From Bacteroidales bacterium OttesenSCG-928-B11 (GTDB lineage: Bacteria > Bacteroidota > Bacteroidia > Bacteroidales > WCHB1-69): a stretch of DNA of 42,188 bases. Made by a program: the position numbers and the translations under genes. Location of the stretch: assembly GCA_030267125.1 (NCBI GenBank), contig JAJDJJ010000012.1, forward strand, positions 1-42,188, in the 5' to 3' direction. This document shows, piece after piece, positions 26,970 to 35,302 of the stretch. How positions within the stretch are numbered: position 1 is the stretch's first letter; each line of letters opens with the position of its first letter. Below the pieces are notes generated by a model that saw nothing but the letters and a program-made list of their open reading frames with translations, searched no databases and was not told where the DNA came from.

Positions 26970-26977
26970 CAAATGTA
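26970..26977 (-). promoter_or_regulatory. -7 box of the TPR/TonB protein gene
   Basis: TACATTTG on the minus strand matches TAnnTTTG and ends exactly 18 nt before the ATG at 26951. Its TTG at 26970-26972 could be miscalled as the start. Confidence 0.72.
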
Positions 26978-27089
26978 TAGAAATGATTGAATCTGTTCAA
27001 AAAAGAATGATTTTTTTTCTCAAATCCAGGGCCTAAAAGGAATTTGAAAAAGTTCAATATTGATAGAGTGAAAATCCAGTAGTAAACGC

Positions 27090-27097
27090 TATCTTTG
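27090..27097 (+). promoter_or_regulatory. -7 box of the kdsB operon
   Basis: TATCTTTG matches TAnnTTTG. The leader to kdsB is long, about 80 nt, and holds a weak TACGG/CCGTA inverted repeat (27106-27126) that I do not interpret. Confidence 0.6.
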
Positions 27098-27183
27098 CAC
27101 TTTCTACGGAAAAAAAATCGACCGTATAGCATCAAAACATAAAATAGTGAAAAACAACACTTTTATACAAATACATTAATTTC

Positions 27184-27921
27184 ATGAAATCCTTAGGTAT
27201 TATCCCCGCACGCTATGCATCCACCCGCTTTCCAGGTAAGCCTTTGGCTTTGATCGGAGGCAAACCGATGATTCAGCGAGTGTATGAACAATGCTTGAAA
27301 TCGAATTTGTCAACGGTGGTAGTGGCAACCGATGATCTGCGGATTTTTGAGGCGGTGGAACAGTTTGGAGGAAAGGCAATCATGACTTCCGAAATGCATA
27401 CCTCCGGCACCGATCGGTGCGGCGAAGCTGCCAATCTGCTCAATGCCAACGATCAGGATATCATCGTGAACATTCAAGGCGATGAACCCTTCATCCAACC
27501 GGAACTGATCAATGTCTTGTTATTGCGTTTCAATGACCCTGCTGTTAATATAGCAACGTTGGCTTCAAAACTATCCCCGGAAAAAGCGAAGGATCCCAAT
27601 GCCGTGAAAGTTGTGTTTTCAAAAAATGGCAAAGCCATCTATTTCAGCAGATTTGCTATTCCTTTTTCACGTGATGGTGAAGGGAGTCCCGCAAATTATT
27701 TTAAACACATCGGAATATATGCTTATCGACAACGTATTTTGCAGCAGATCATAAAATTGGAAGAGTCATTTTTAGAAAAAAATGAACGACTTGAACAATT
27801 GCGCTGGATAGAGAATGAGCAAGATATATATCTATCATTGTGTGAATACGATACGATTTCTATCGATACCCCCGAGGATCTTTTAAACGCCAATCACTGG
27901 ATTCAACATAATCAAAAATAA
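27184..27921 (+). CDS. kdsB: 3-deoxy-manno-octulosonate cytidylyltransferase
   Basis: A 245-residue cytidylyltransferase that activates Kdo as CMP-Kdo for lipopolysaccharide core synthesis. IPARYASTRFPGKP at residues 7-20 is the nucleotide-binding motif, QGDEPFI (residues 98-104) carries the metal-binding aspartate, and HIGIYAYR near 178 and the C-terminal YDTISIDTPEDL are family landmarks. The length is typical. It is followed after 6 nt by the HU/SPOR gene, which is also an envelope gene. Confidence 0.96.
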   Translation: MKSLGIIPARYASTRFPGKPLALIGGKPMIQRVYEQCLKSNLSTVVVATDDLRIFEAVEQFGGKAIMTSEMHTSGTDRCGEAANLLNANDQDIIVNIQGDEPFIQPELINVLLLRFNDPAVNIATLASKLSPEKAKDPNAVKVVFSKNGKAIYFSRFAIPFSRDGEGSPANYFKHIGIYAYRQRILQQIIKLEESFLEKNERLEQLRWIENEQDIYLSLCEYDTISIDTPEDLLNANHWIQHNQK

Positions 27922-27927
27922 TTTAGT

Positions 27928-29328
27928 ATGATCATCAAATATATTATCTTCATCCTCAAAAATGACGATTCGGTCTACATCAATGGTCTCGGACTTTTCG
28001 AGAAAAAAATGATTTCCGCGAATGTGAAAAACGGGGTGATTACGCCTCCACACTACAAAATCGTTTTTGATGCTAACGGTGAGGGCAATGGTTTTGCATT
28101 TATCCTCAAATATGCAGAGCGGGAACAGAAGAGACTAAATGATGCCGACAGCGAAATCACACAATGGGTGAATGAACTTAAAAACGGGATTTTAAACAAT
28201 AAAAGCATTGAAATTGAGGAATTTGGAGTTTTCTCTAAAAATAACAAAGAGGAGATTATTTTTGATTCCGCCTGGATCCGCGAATTGAACATCGAATACG
28301 AAGGCATGGAGGCGTTGAAAGTCGAGAATGGAAACATCGAATCAGAAGATCGAAAACAAGAACACATAGAAGAGGTTGCGGAAAAAGATCAAAGGGGAAA
28401 AGTAGAAGAAAGTGAAAAAGAAGAAAGAGAAAAGGAGGAAAGAGAAGAACCCGTTGTGAAGGAAGTGATTGAGGAGGAGAGAGAGATACCACTTGCTGTA
28501 GAAGAAGTGCAGGGAGATGAAGAGGTGGATGCGAACGAGGGAAAGATGGAGGAAGAAAAGGAGGAAAAAGAAGAACTTGTTGTGGAGGAAGAAATAACAG
28601 AAAGAGAAGGGGTGGAAAACGATGAGATAATAGAAAATGAAGAATCAGAAGATGATATCAAAAAGAAAAAACGTAAATGGCCTTGGATTCTCTTAATAAT
28701 CATACTCTTATTAATTCCTGCCGGTTATTTTGGATATGAGAGTAGGGTAGAACTGGAGTTAGTTTATAAAGAGTATAAACACAAACTTTTGGGTGATAAA
28801 AAAACGTATTACAAAAGGCAAATAGGTGATTATCTATATATTATACCGAAAGAAAATCGTCCCGGATATCGACAAGTCGGTCATTTAGACATTCCCTTTA
28901 TTCACGAAAACGAGAATCTTAAAATAGATGAAGAGAGTTTTGGAGTAGAAGGGGAAGTAATTGAAGATATTGCTATTGAAGATATTGAGTCTAAGATGCC
29001 GGCAACACCCGCAAAGGAGCCAGTCTCTACAGTTCAGCAAGCGAATTACATGGGATCACAAGTGAATGTTGTTACTTCGCCTTCATCCACGGTTTATCCA
29101 AAAATTGAATACCAAAAAGGAAATTTCTACGTGATTGCCGGAAGCTTTGTTAATGAACAAGATGCGGCAAAACATATTGATGACACAAAACTTACGGGAT
29201 TGAATCCGTATCTGTTATACCAAACCGGTAACAACCGCGTACGGGTCTGCATTGGCATTTTCTCTTCCAGTAAAATAGCAGAAGAGTATGCAACAAGCTT
29301 TAATAAAAGCTATTGGGTATTGCAATAA
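27928..29328 (+). CDS. HU-CCDC81 and SPOR domain membrane protein
   Basis: A 466-residue protein. Two HU-CCDC81-like units occupy residues 1-130 (VYINGLGLFEKK, IEIEEFGVFSKN). An extremely Glu/Lys-rich segment follows (about 130-246), then a transmembrane helix at about 251-271 after a KKKKRK basic stretch, and a C-terminal SPOR domain from about 400 (FYVIAGSFVNEQDAAKHI ... YWVLQ). In Bacteroidota this layout joins a cytoplasmic HU-like part, perhaps nucleoid-binding, to a periplasmic SPOR domain that binds denuded peptidoglycan at the septum. The linker is low complexity, so the antisense Ser-rich frame opposite it is an artefact. Confidence 0.92.
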   Translation: MIIKYIIFILKNDDSVYINGLGLFEKKMISANVKNGVITPPHYKIVFDANGEGNGFAFILKYAEREQKRLNDADSEITQWVNELKNGILNNKSIEIEEFGVFSKNNKEEIIFDSAWIRELNIEYEGMEALKVENGNIESEDRKQEHIEEVAEKDQRGKVEESEKEEREKEEREEPVVKEVIEEEREIPLAVEEVQGDEEVDANEGKMEEEKEEKEELVVEEEITEREGVENDEIIENEESEDDIKKKKRKWPWILLIIILLLIPAGYFGYESRVELELVYKEYKHKLLGDKKTYYKRQIGDYLYIIPKENRPGYRQVGHLDIPFIHENENLKIDEESFGVEGEVIEDIAIEDIESKMPATPAKEPVSTVQQANYMGSQVNVVTSPSSTVYPKIEYQKGNFYVIAGSFVNEQDAAKHIDDTKLTGLNPYLLYQTGNNRVRVCIGIFSSSKIAEEYATSFNKSYWVLQ

Positions 29329-29357
29329 AATGAAAAAAACAATATACTTTTTATCGC

Positions 29358-29378
29358 AATTGTCTTTATTTGACAATT
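29358..29378. promoter_or_regulatory. perfect inverted repeat, candidate operator of the R-M operon
   Basis: Two 7-nt arms, AATTGTC at 29358-29364 and GACAATT at 29372-29378, flank a 7-nt spacer. It sits just upstream of the -7 box at 29385-29392, where a bound protein would cover the -33 region. A related half-site (GACAAATT) is near 29455. The adjacent XRE gene is the obvious candidate binder. Confidence 0.55.
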
Positions 29379-29384
29379 TATATA

Positions 29385-29392
29385 TACTTTTG
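29385..29392 (+). promoter_or_regulatory. -7 box candidate of the R-M operon
   Basis: TACTTTTG matches TAnnTTTG. A second match, TATTTTTG, is at 29403-29410. Either could drive the operon; the leaders to 29479 would be about 70-85 nt. Confidence 0.55.
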
Positions 29393-29478
29393 CCGTTGGA
29401 AATATTTTTGTATCAGAATTTAGAAAGCAATGCTATTGTTTTTTAAAGAGAAAGACAAATTGATATGAGTTCAAAAGT

Positions 29479-29769
29479 ATGATGCTGTTTTCAGAAAAAA
29501 TCCACCAGTTACGCGAAGAGAAAAAGCTATATCAAAAGCAAATTGCTTCTGCATTGTCTATTGACACGCCAATGTATTGTCGTATTGAACGCGGAGAACG
29601 TCGTGCTAAAAAAGAACAAATACCTATTATTGCCGAAATTTTACAAATTGACCCCGATGAATTGTTAGCCCTTTGGCTTGCCGATCAGGTAACAGCAGTC
29701 GTTGCCAGCGAGACAAGCATTGCGAAGCAAGTTTTAGAAATTGCCAATAATGCGATAGACGAGAAATGA
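29479..29769 (+). CDS. XRE-family helix-turn-helix regulator (R-M controller-like)
   Basis: A 96-residue protein whose residues 5-62 form an XRE helix-turn-helix (LREEKKLYQKQIASALSI, YCRIERGERRAKKEQ, IPIIAEILQIDPDELLALW). A short helical tail follows. It is a likely transcriptional controller: it lies first in the restriction-modification operon and overlaps the methyltransferase start by 4 nt (ATGA). Controller proteins of type II systems delay the endonuclease until methylation is established. Binding to the inverted repeat at 29358-29378 is my inference. The start may also be the next codon, at 29482. Confidence 0.88.
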   Translation: MMLFSEKIHQLREEKKLYQKQIASALSIDTPMYCRIERGERRAKKEQIPIIAEILQIDPDELLALWLADQVTAVVASETSIAKQVLEIANNAIDEK

Positions 29770-30854
29770 GCATGAGAAAAGTAAAATCACAGAGCAAACC
29801 ATTGATTGGAACTTCGCTTTTCTCAAGTGCAGGAATTGCTGAACAGTATTTTTCAAGTGCAGGAATTGATATCGTCTCAGCGAATGAACTATTACCCGAA
29901 AGAGCCAATTTATATCAGGCACAGTATCCAAACTCAAAAATGATTTGTGGAGATATTTTGAATACAACTATTTTTCAAACGCTTGTTGACTCAACCCCCG
30001 AAAAATTGGACTTTTTAATTGCTTCGCCGCCTTGCCAAGGAATGTCGGTTGCTGGGAAAAACAGAACAATTGAACAGATGCTTAAAGATGATCGCAATTT
30101 TTTGGTTTTCAAAATTATCGAATTTATTAAAATCAAAAATCCCGATTTTATTTTAATTGAGAATGTCCCTACATTTCTCAAATTAGAGCTGCCGTTCAAT
30201 GGTGAATTAATGAAGATTATTGATATTTTGAATGCCGAATTTGGGGGGAACTATAATATTGACCCCGGAGTTTATGATGCCTCAGATTATGGTGTGCCAC
30301 AACGAAGAACACGAGCAATAATCAAACTTTACAAAAAAGGTGAAAAATGGGGGAATCCTGAGAAATCAAAAATCGTTACTGTTCGAGAAGCAATTAGTGA
30401 TTTACCCTGCTTGGAAGCCGGTGAAAAATCTAATATTAAATGGCATTTTGCCAGAAAACACTCTGAAAAGCACATCAATTGCATGCGACATACGCCAACA
30501 GGAAAATCGGCAATTGAAAATTCTGTGCATTTTCCAATAAAAGAAAATGGAGAACGAGTAAAAGCATACAAAACAACATTCCGCCGTATAAATTGGGATG
30601 AACCCGCACCTACAATAACAATGCGAAATGACGCAATTAGCTCGCAACTAAACGTACACCCTGGCAGGCCAAAATCAGATGGAACATATAGTGACGCAAG
30701 AGTCTTAACGCCATTAGAATTAATGTTGCTTTCCTCTCTGCCTGCCGATTGGAATATTCCAGATAATACACCTGAATTATTGATACGAAAATGTATTGGA
30801 GAGTGTATTCCTCCATTGTTGACAAAAAAAATTGTAGAACAAATTAACAAATAA
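29766..30854 (+). CDS. C5-cytosine DNA methyltransferase
   Basis: A 362-residue enzyme with the ordered motifs of the C5 class: motif I FSSAGIAEQYF near 18, motif IV PPCQG with catalytic C90, motif VI ENV at 132-134, motif VIII QRRTR at 179-183, then the target recognition region, motif IX (DEPAPTITMRNDA near 278) and motif X (RVLTPLELMLLSSLP near 318). It methylates cytosine C5 using S-adenosylmethionine. Together with the second methyltransferase it would protect the two strands of an asymmetric site. Its AT-rich codon use contrasts with the flanking genes. Confidence 0.94.
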   Translation: MSMRKVKSQSKPLIGTSLFSSAGIAEQYFSSAGIDIVSANELLPERANLYQAQYPNSKMICGDILNTTIFQTLVDSTPEKLDFLIASPPCQGMSVAGKNRTIEQMLKDDRNFLVFKIIEFIKIKNPDFILIENVPTFLKLELPFNGELMKIIDILNAEFGGNYNIDPGVYDASDYGVPQRRTRAIIKLYKKGEKWGNPEKSKIVTVREAISDLPCLEAGEKSNIKWHFARKHSEKHINCMRHTPTGKSAIENSVHFPIKENGERVKAYKTTFRRINWDEPAPTITMRNDAISSQLNVHPGRPKSDGTYSDARVLTPLELMLLSSLPADWNIPDNTPELLIRKCIGECIPPLLTKKIVEQINK

Positions 30855-30855
30855 G

Positions 30856-32304
30856 ATGACAGCACGAGTAGAGCGAAATAAATGGATATTGTATCGGCAT
30901 ACAAGTGATTTCAACTTGTTATGTGAAGTTGCACAAATTTTAAAATCATATTCTAAAACCACCATAACTAAAGCAGAAAAGGAGCGGTTGAATTTACATT
31001 TACGAGAATTGGGCATTTATAGCGAACGTAATCCCGAACTTCCACTTGATGCGATTAATCACAAAATCAATCAGCTCGCATATTATATGTTCGGCTACAA
31101 AGCAAAAATTGATGGAGTTGATAGATTTATGTTCAGTCCTTTAGGTAATTTATTGCTTAAAAATCTGAACGACAAAAATACGGTTTCAAAAATTTTCCTT
31201 ACAATGCTTTGGGCTGTACAATATCAGCACCCGCACGGCGGAACAGACAAAGAATTTCAGTTGTACCCATTTCGATTGATTTACAAATTACTTTCCGACA
31301 AACGATTAGATAATAAACTGTACGCGTTTGAAGTATCTTATGCTGTTGTTTTCATAAAAGAAATTTCTACCGAAGTCTATGAAAAGTTAGTTAATGAAAT
31401 ACTTGAGTTACGGAAATTATCGAATGAACAACTAACAAAACTTTTTCAATCAGACCGACACGCTTATGTAAATTCAGCATACGAATGGGATTATTATGTT
31501 TCCACATTATTTCAAAGTGCAAATGTTTTAGACAAAACGAATGGCGAAGTAATTTGTACTTTGCAACACGGTAACACAAATACATTCAGAAAAATAACTC
31601 GAAATTGTGTTTCGATTTCCGATAATTTAAAAGATTTTTCAAGTCAGCTTCTTGCAAAATATTCATACTTGGCAAAACCGTTACTTTTGAACGATACAGA
31701 ACGTATGAAGATAGATGTTGTAAAAGAAGTTTACAGTTTTTATCCTGATATCCTGTTACAAACAATTGGCGAGGAAAATGAAATCGGACAATTGTTAGAA
31801 TTGCCAAAGTTGATTGAACAATACTCAAATAATCCCGAAAATGAAACAGCCTATTTATTCGAAAATGTTTTAATTGACGGTTTTAATATGTTCTACAATG
31901 TAGAAGCGAAAGGAATTGGAGGAGCAGGACATACAGATATTGAATGTTTGTATTTGACTAAAAAGAAGAAATTTGCAGTTGAATCCAAATCTACAGCCAA
32001 CAAACTTTCAGGTATCAACGTTGGGCGTTTACGTGAACACCGCAAAGAAATAGGTGGAGAATACACTATCGTTGTTACGCCGCGATATGTACCAGCCGCT
32101 AAACGCGACATTATAGGGACTCCCAATGTAATAATATTAGCAAGCACTTTTGCCGAATATCTCTATAATTGTATCGACAGAGATGTAAGAGAAATCGACT
32201 ATGAAGATTTTGACAATGTCATTGTAAATAATTTAGGCAAAGATATTAGTCGCGACATTTCAGATATGACACTTTCAAAATTTGCAACAGCAGGAATACA
32301 ATGA
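30856..32304 (+). CDS. AlwI/BstNBI-like type IIS restriction endonuclease
   Basis: A 482-residue protein. Its middle part (FMFSPLGNLLLKN, then a WAVQYQHPHGG stretch near 117, then LYPFRLIYKLLSD) has the same order as the DNA-recognition part of BstNBI as I recall it. A PD-(D/E)xK-type nuclease core follows: D361, then E376-S-K378, within HTDIECLYL and FAVESKS. The AlwI family comprises type IIS enzymes that cut outside an asymmetric site (GGATC or GAGTC in characterised members). The recognition site here cannot be read. Its place between a C5 and an amino-methyltransferase agrees. It is 1 nt from the preceding gene and overlaps the next by 4. Confidence 0.78.
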   Translation: MTARVERNKWILYRHTSDFNLLCEVAQILKSYSKTTITKAEKERLNLHLRELGIYSERNPELPLDAINHKINQLAYYMFGYKAKIDGVDRFMFSPLGNLLLKNLNDKNTVSKIFLTMLWAVQYQHPHGGTDKEFQLYPFRLIYKLLSDKRLDNKLYAFEVSYAVVFIKEISTEVYEKLVNEILELRKLSNEQLTKLFQSDRHAYVNSAYEWDYYVSTLFQSANVLDKTNGEVICTLQHGNTNTFRKITRNCVSISDNLKDFSSQLLAKYSYLAKPLLLNDTERMKIDVVKEVYSFYPDILLQTIGEENEIGQLLELPKLIEQYSNNPENETAYLFENVLIDGFNMFYNVEAKGIGGAGHTDIECLYLTKKKKFAVESKSTANKLSGINVGRLREHRKEIGGEYTIVVTPRYVPAAKRDIIGTPNVIILASTFAEYLYNCIDRDVREIDYEDFDNVIVNNLGKDISRDISDMTLSKFATAGIQ

Positions 32305-33083
32305 TTACAATAACACGAGAAGATAATATGCAGCTTATGGCAAGGTATCCCGATAAATATTTCGACCTTGCAATCGTTGACCCGCCTTACGGAATTTTAA
32401 ATAAAACTCCGCGTGGTGGCGACTACAAGTTTAACAAAAACGAATATAGTCAATGGGACACAAAACCAAATGATGAATATTTCAATGAGTTGTTTCGTGT
32501 ATCAAAAAATCAAATAATTTGGGGAGGAAATTATTTCGGGCAACTTTGGGCAAGAAGTGAATACAACAAAGGATTTATCATTTGGGATAAAAATCAACCC
32601 GAAACATTAAACAATTTTTCAATGGCAGAAATGGCGTGGAGTTCACTCGACCGCCCTTCAAAAATTTTTCATTTCAGCGTTCGTAAAAACAGAAATAAAA
32701 TTCACCCTACACAAAAACCTGTCGAACTGTATGAATGGCTTTTGAAAATGTACGCCAAACCGACAGACAAAATATTAGACACTCATTTAGGTAGTGGAAC
32801 TATTGCAATTGCCTGTTATAAAGCCGGAATAAGTTTGACAGCTTGTGAAATTAGTGAAGATTACTTCTCTAAAGCATTATGTAAAATCAAAGAAATAGTG
32901 CCCGAAAGCGAAATAGAGGCAGATGGCGATGTTTTCGCTTTAACGTTTCCTCACCAAACAGATCCCAAAAACAAAAAGTTTGCATTATATAAAGAGCAAA
33001 ACGAGCAGTTGCAACTTTTTAAAGAAACAGGAAATTTATACAAAACAAAGATGTTGGAAAATAAAAATGATAAATCTAATTAA
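32301..33083 (+). CDS. DNA amino-methyltransferase (DPPY, beta-type order)
   Basis: A 260-residue N6-adenine or N4-cytosine methyltransferase. The catalytic DPPY is at residues 27-30, HPTQKP at 135-140 and the AdoMet motif DTHLGSGT at 160-167, so the catalytic motif precedes motif I as in the beta class. DPPY favours N6-adenine. It overlaps the endonuclease gene by 4 nt (ATGA). The last 45 or so residues are Lys/Asn-rich and unremarkable. Its stop is 3 nt before the purH start, so the R-M operon reads directly into purH. Confidence 0.93.
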   Translation: MITITREDNMQLMARYPDKYFDLAIVDPPYGILNKTPRGGDYKFNKNEYSQWDTKPNDEYFNELFRVSKNQIIWGGNYFGQLWARSEYNKGFIIWDKNQPETLNNFSMAEMAWSSLDRPSKIFHFSVRKNRNKIHPTQKPVELYEWLLKMYAKPTDKILDTHLGSGTIAIACYKAGISLTACEISEDYFSKALCKIKEIVPESEIEADGDVFALTFPHQTDPKNKKFALYKEQNEQLQLFKETGNLYKTKMLENKNDKSN

Positions 33084-33086
33084 AAT

Positions 33087-34622
33087 ATGAAAAGAGCTTT
33101 AGTCAGTGTCAGCGACAAAACCGGTTTAGTACCTTTTGTACAACAATTAATCACCCTCGGTTTCGAGATTATCTCCACCGGAGGTACACACAAATTACTT
33201 CAAGAAAATGGCCTTAAGGTTATGGGAATCAGTGAAATTACAAATTTTCCGGAGATTATGGATGGCCGAGTGAAGACATTGCATCCCAATGTGCATGGTG
33301 GTTTGCTCTCTGTACGCACCGACCCTAAACATATTAAAGATATGACGGATAACAAAATCGATCCGATTGACATGGTGGTCGTAAATCTTTATCCTTTTAA
33401 ACAAACAATAGAGAAAGAGGGAGTTGAGTTTTCAGAGGCGATAGAAAATATTGATATCGGAGGGCCAAGTATGCTGCGCAGTGCGGCCAAAAATCATCGT
33501 TTCGTGACCGTTCTTTGTGATTCTTCCGATTATGAGGAGGTTATTAATGAGATTAAAGAACATGGCGATACCACATTGGACACCCGCTCCCGACTGGCTG
33601 CTAAGGTTTTTCGTCATACAGCCGCTTATGATGCCACGATCGCCCGTTATTTAACCGATCATGTTGGTGAAGAAAATCCGGAATCTTTGACGTTGACTTA
33701 TACCAAGAAGCAAGAGCTGCGCTATGGCGAGAATCCGCACCAAAAGGCGGCATTTTATGCAGGCACAAAACAGGGGTATTCCTTGGCTTTCGCCGAACAG
33801 ATTCAAGGTAAAGAATTATCATACAACAATATACAAGATGCCGATGCCGCATTGCAAATTGTAAAAGAATTTACGGAACCTGTTGTGGTTGCCATCAAAC
33901 ATAAAAATCCGTGTGGAGTGGGAGTGGGGAGAGATATTTTTGAGGCTTGGACGAAAGCCTTTGAGGCTGATAAAGTTTCCATTTTCGGCGGAATTATAGC
34001 TACAAATCAAGAAATTGATGCCAAAACTGCGGAGGCGATGAAAGCCGTATTCTTAGAAATTATCATGGCTCCTTCCTTCACACCCGAAGCTCTCGAAATC
34101 CTCTCCATCAAGAAGAATTTACGCCTAATGACTTTCAGCCTAGATCGTAAAAATGAAGATAAGGAAATGATTATTAGTGTAATGGGTGGACTTTTGGCAC
34201 AAGAATTGGACGATAGCCGTGAAGATGATTATGAATTAAATGTTGTTACTGAAAAACAACCGACTCCCGAAGAAATCAAGGAGATGCTTTTTGCCATGAA
34301 AATTTGCAAACATGTGAAATCCAATGCGATATTACTAGCCAAAGACAGTATGACAGTGGGTGTTGGAGCCGGACAGATGAATAGGGTAGGGAGTGCGTAT
34401 ATTGCTTTGGAACAAGCAAAAAAGGCCGGAATCACTAATAACATTGTGATGGCTAGCGATGCTTTTTTCCCCTTTGACGATGTGGTTCGTTTAGCAGCCC
34501 AATACGGAGTTACGGCGATCATCCAACCGGGCGGTTCTGTACGTGACGAAGATTCAATAAAAGCTTGCAATGAGCTGGGTATTTCAATGATATTCACGGG
34601 ATTAAGGCATTTTAAACACTGA
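33087..34622 (+). CDS. purH: bifunctional AICAR transformylase/IMP cyclohydrolase
   Basis: A 511-residue enzyme of normal length that catalyses the last two steps of IMP synthesis. The N-terminal cyclohydrolase domain begins ALVSVSDKTGLVPFV and includes STGGTHKLL near 31 and DGRVKTLHPNVHGG near 59. The transformylase domain contains KHKNPCGVG near 272 and ends near SIKACNELGISMIFTG. Only 3 nt separate it from the amino-methyltransferase, and no good TAnnTTTG box lies just upstream, the best being one base off (AAAGTTTG at 32975-32982). Expression may therefore depend on the R-M promoters. ung follows with a 1-base overlap. Confidence 0.96.
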   Translation: MKRALVSVSDKTGLVPFVQQLITLGFEIISTGGTHKLLQENGLKVMGISEITNFPEIMDGRVKTLHPNVHGGLLSVRTDPKHIKDMTDNKIDPIDMVVVNLYPFKQTIEKEGVEFSEAIENIDIGGPSMLRSAAKNHRFVTVLCDSSDYEEVINEIKEHGDTTLDTRSRLAAKVFRHTAAYDATIARYLTDHVGEENPESLTLTYTKKQELRYGENPHQKAAFYAGTKQGYSLAFAEQIQGKELSYNNIQDADAALQIVKEFTEPVVVAIKHKNPCGVGVGRDIFEAWTKAFEADKVSIFGGIIATNQEIDAKTAEAMKAVFLEIIMAPSFTPEALEILSIKKNLRLMTFSLDRKNEDKEMIISVMGGLLAQELDDSREDDYELNVVTEKQPTPEEIKEMLFAMKICKHVKSNAILLAKDSMTVGVGAGQMNRVGSAYIALEQAKKAGITNNIVMASDAFFPFDDVVRLAAQYGVTAIIQPGGSVRDEDSIKACNELGISMIFTGLRHFKH

Positions 34623-35296
34623 TGACACAGATGATCAATCCCTCCATTGAAGAGTCTTGGAAAAATGAACTATGGGAACAATTTAACGCCCCTTATTTCC
34701 ATGAATTAAAGCATTTTCTTGTGGAAGAAAAAACAAAATATCAAATCTTCCCACCCGGAAAATTCATCTTTAACGCATTCAACCTTACGCCATTCGACAA
34801 AGTGAAAGTGGTATTGCTCGGCCAGGATCCCTATCATGACAATGGCCAAGCACATGGGCTTTGCTTCTCCGTTCAAGACGGGATCGCGCATCCTCGTTCA
34901 TTGATTAATATTTTCAAGGAGTTGCGTGATGATATCGGAAAACCTATCCCTATAAGTGGTAATTTGGAAGATTGGGCAAAGCAAGGTGTTTTACTCCTCA
35001 ATGCCACGTTGACGGTACGGGCACACCAAGCCGGATCACATCAAGGAAAAGGCTGGGAAACCTTTACCGATGCTGTAATTCGGAGACTGTCCGAAAAACA
35101 TTACGGACTGATTTTTCTGCTTTGGGGAAGATATGCGCAAGATAAGATCGCATTGATAGACACTTCTAAGCATCACATTTTAAAAACAGTACATCCCTCT
35201 CCGCTTTCGGCCAACCGCGGATTTTTTGGTTGTAAACATTTTTCAACAACAAATAGTTTGCTACGGGAAATGGGGAAAAAAGAGATAATTTGGTGA
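34622..35296 (+). CDS. ung: uracil-DNA glycosylase
   Basis: A 224-residue family 1 enzyme with the catalytic motif GQDPYH at residues 67-72 (D69 activates water) and HPSPLSANRGFFG from H191, the leucine-loop region. It excises uracil from DNA. The start at 34622 overlaps the purH stop by one base (TGATG); an in-frame ATG at 34631 is also possible. It lies 6 nt before murD. Confidence 0.96.
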   Translation: MTQMINPSIEESWKNELWEQFNAPYFHELKHFLVEEKTKYQIFPPGKFIFNAFNLTPFDKVKVVLLGQDPYHDNGQAHGLCFSVQDGIAHPRSLINIFKELRDDIGKPIPISGNLEDWAKQGVLLLNATLTVRAHQAGSHQGKGWETFTDAVIRRLSEKHYGLIFLLWGRYAQDKIALIDTSKHHILKTVHPSPLSANRGFFGCKHFSTTNSLLREMGKKEIIW

Positions 35297-35302
35297 TTTA
35301 TC

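Noticed and set aside
28389-28703. Ser-rich open frame antisense to the SPOR protein gene
   Set aside because: It is the complement of the Glu/Lys-rich linker (GAA/GAG read backwards gives Ser/Phe codons).
30329-30904. A 191-codon open frame antisense to the C5 methyltransferase gene
   Set aside because: It lies opposite the conserved motifs VIII-X of the methyltransferase and has no recognisable domain of its own.
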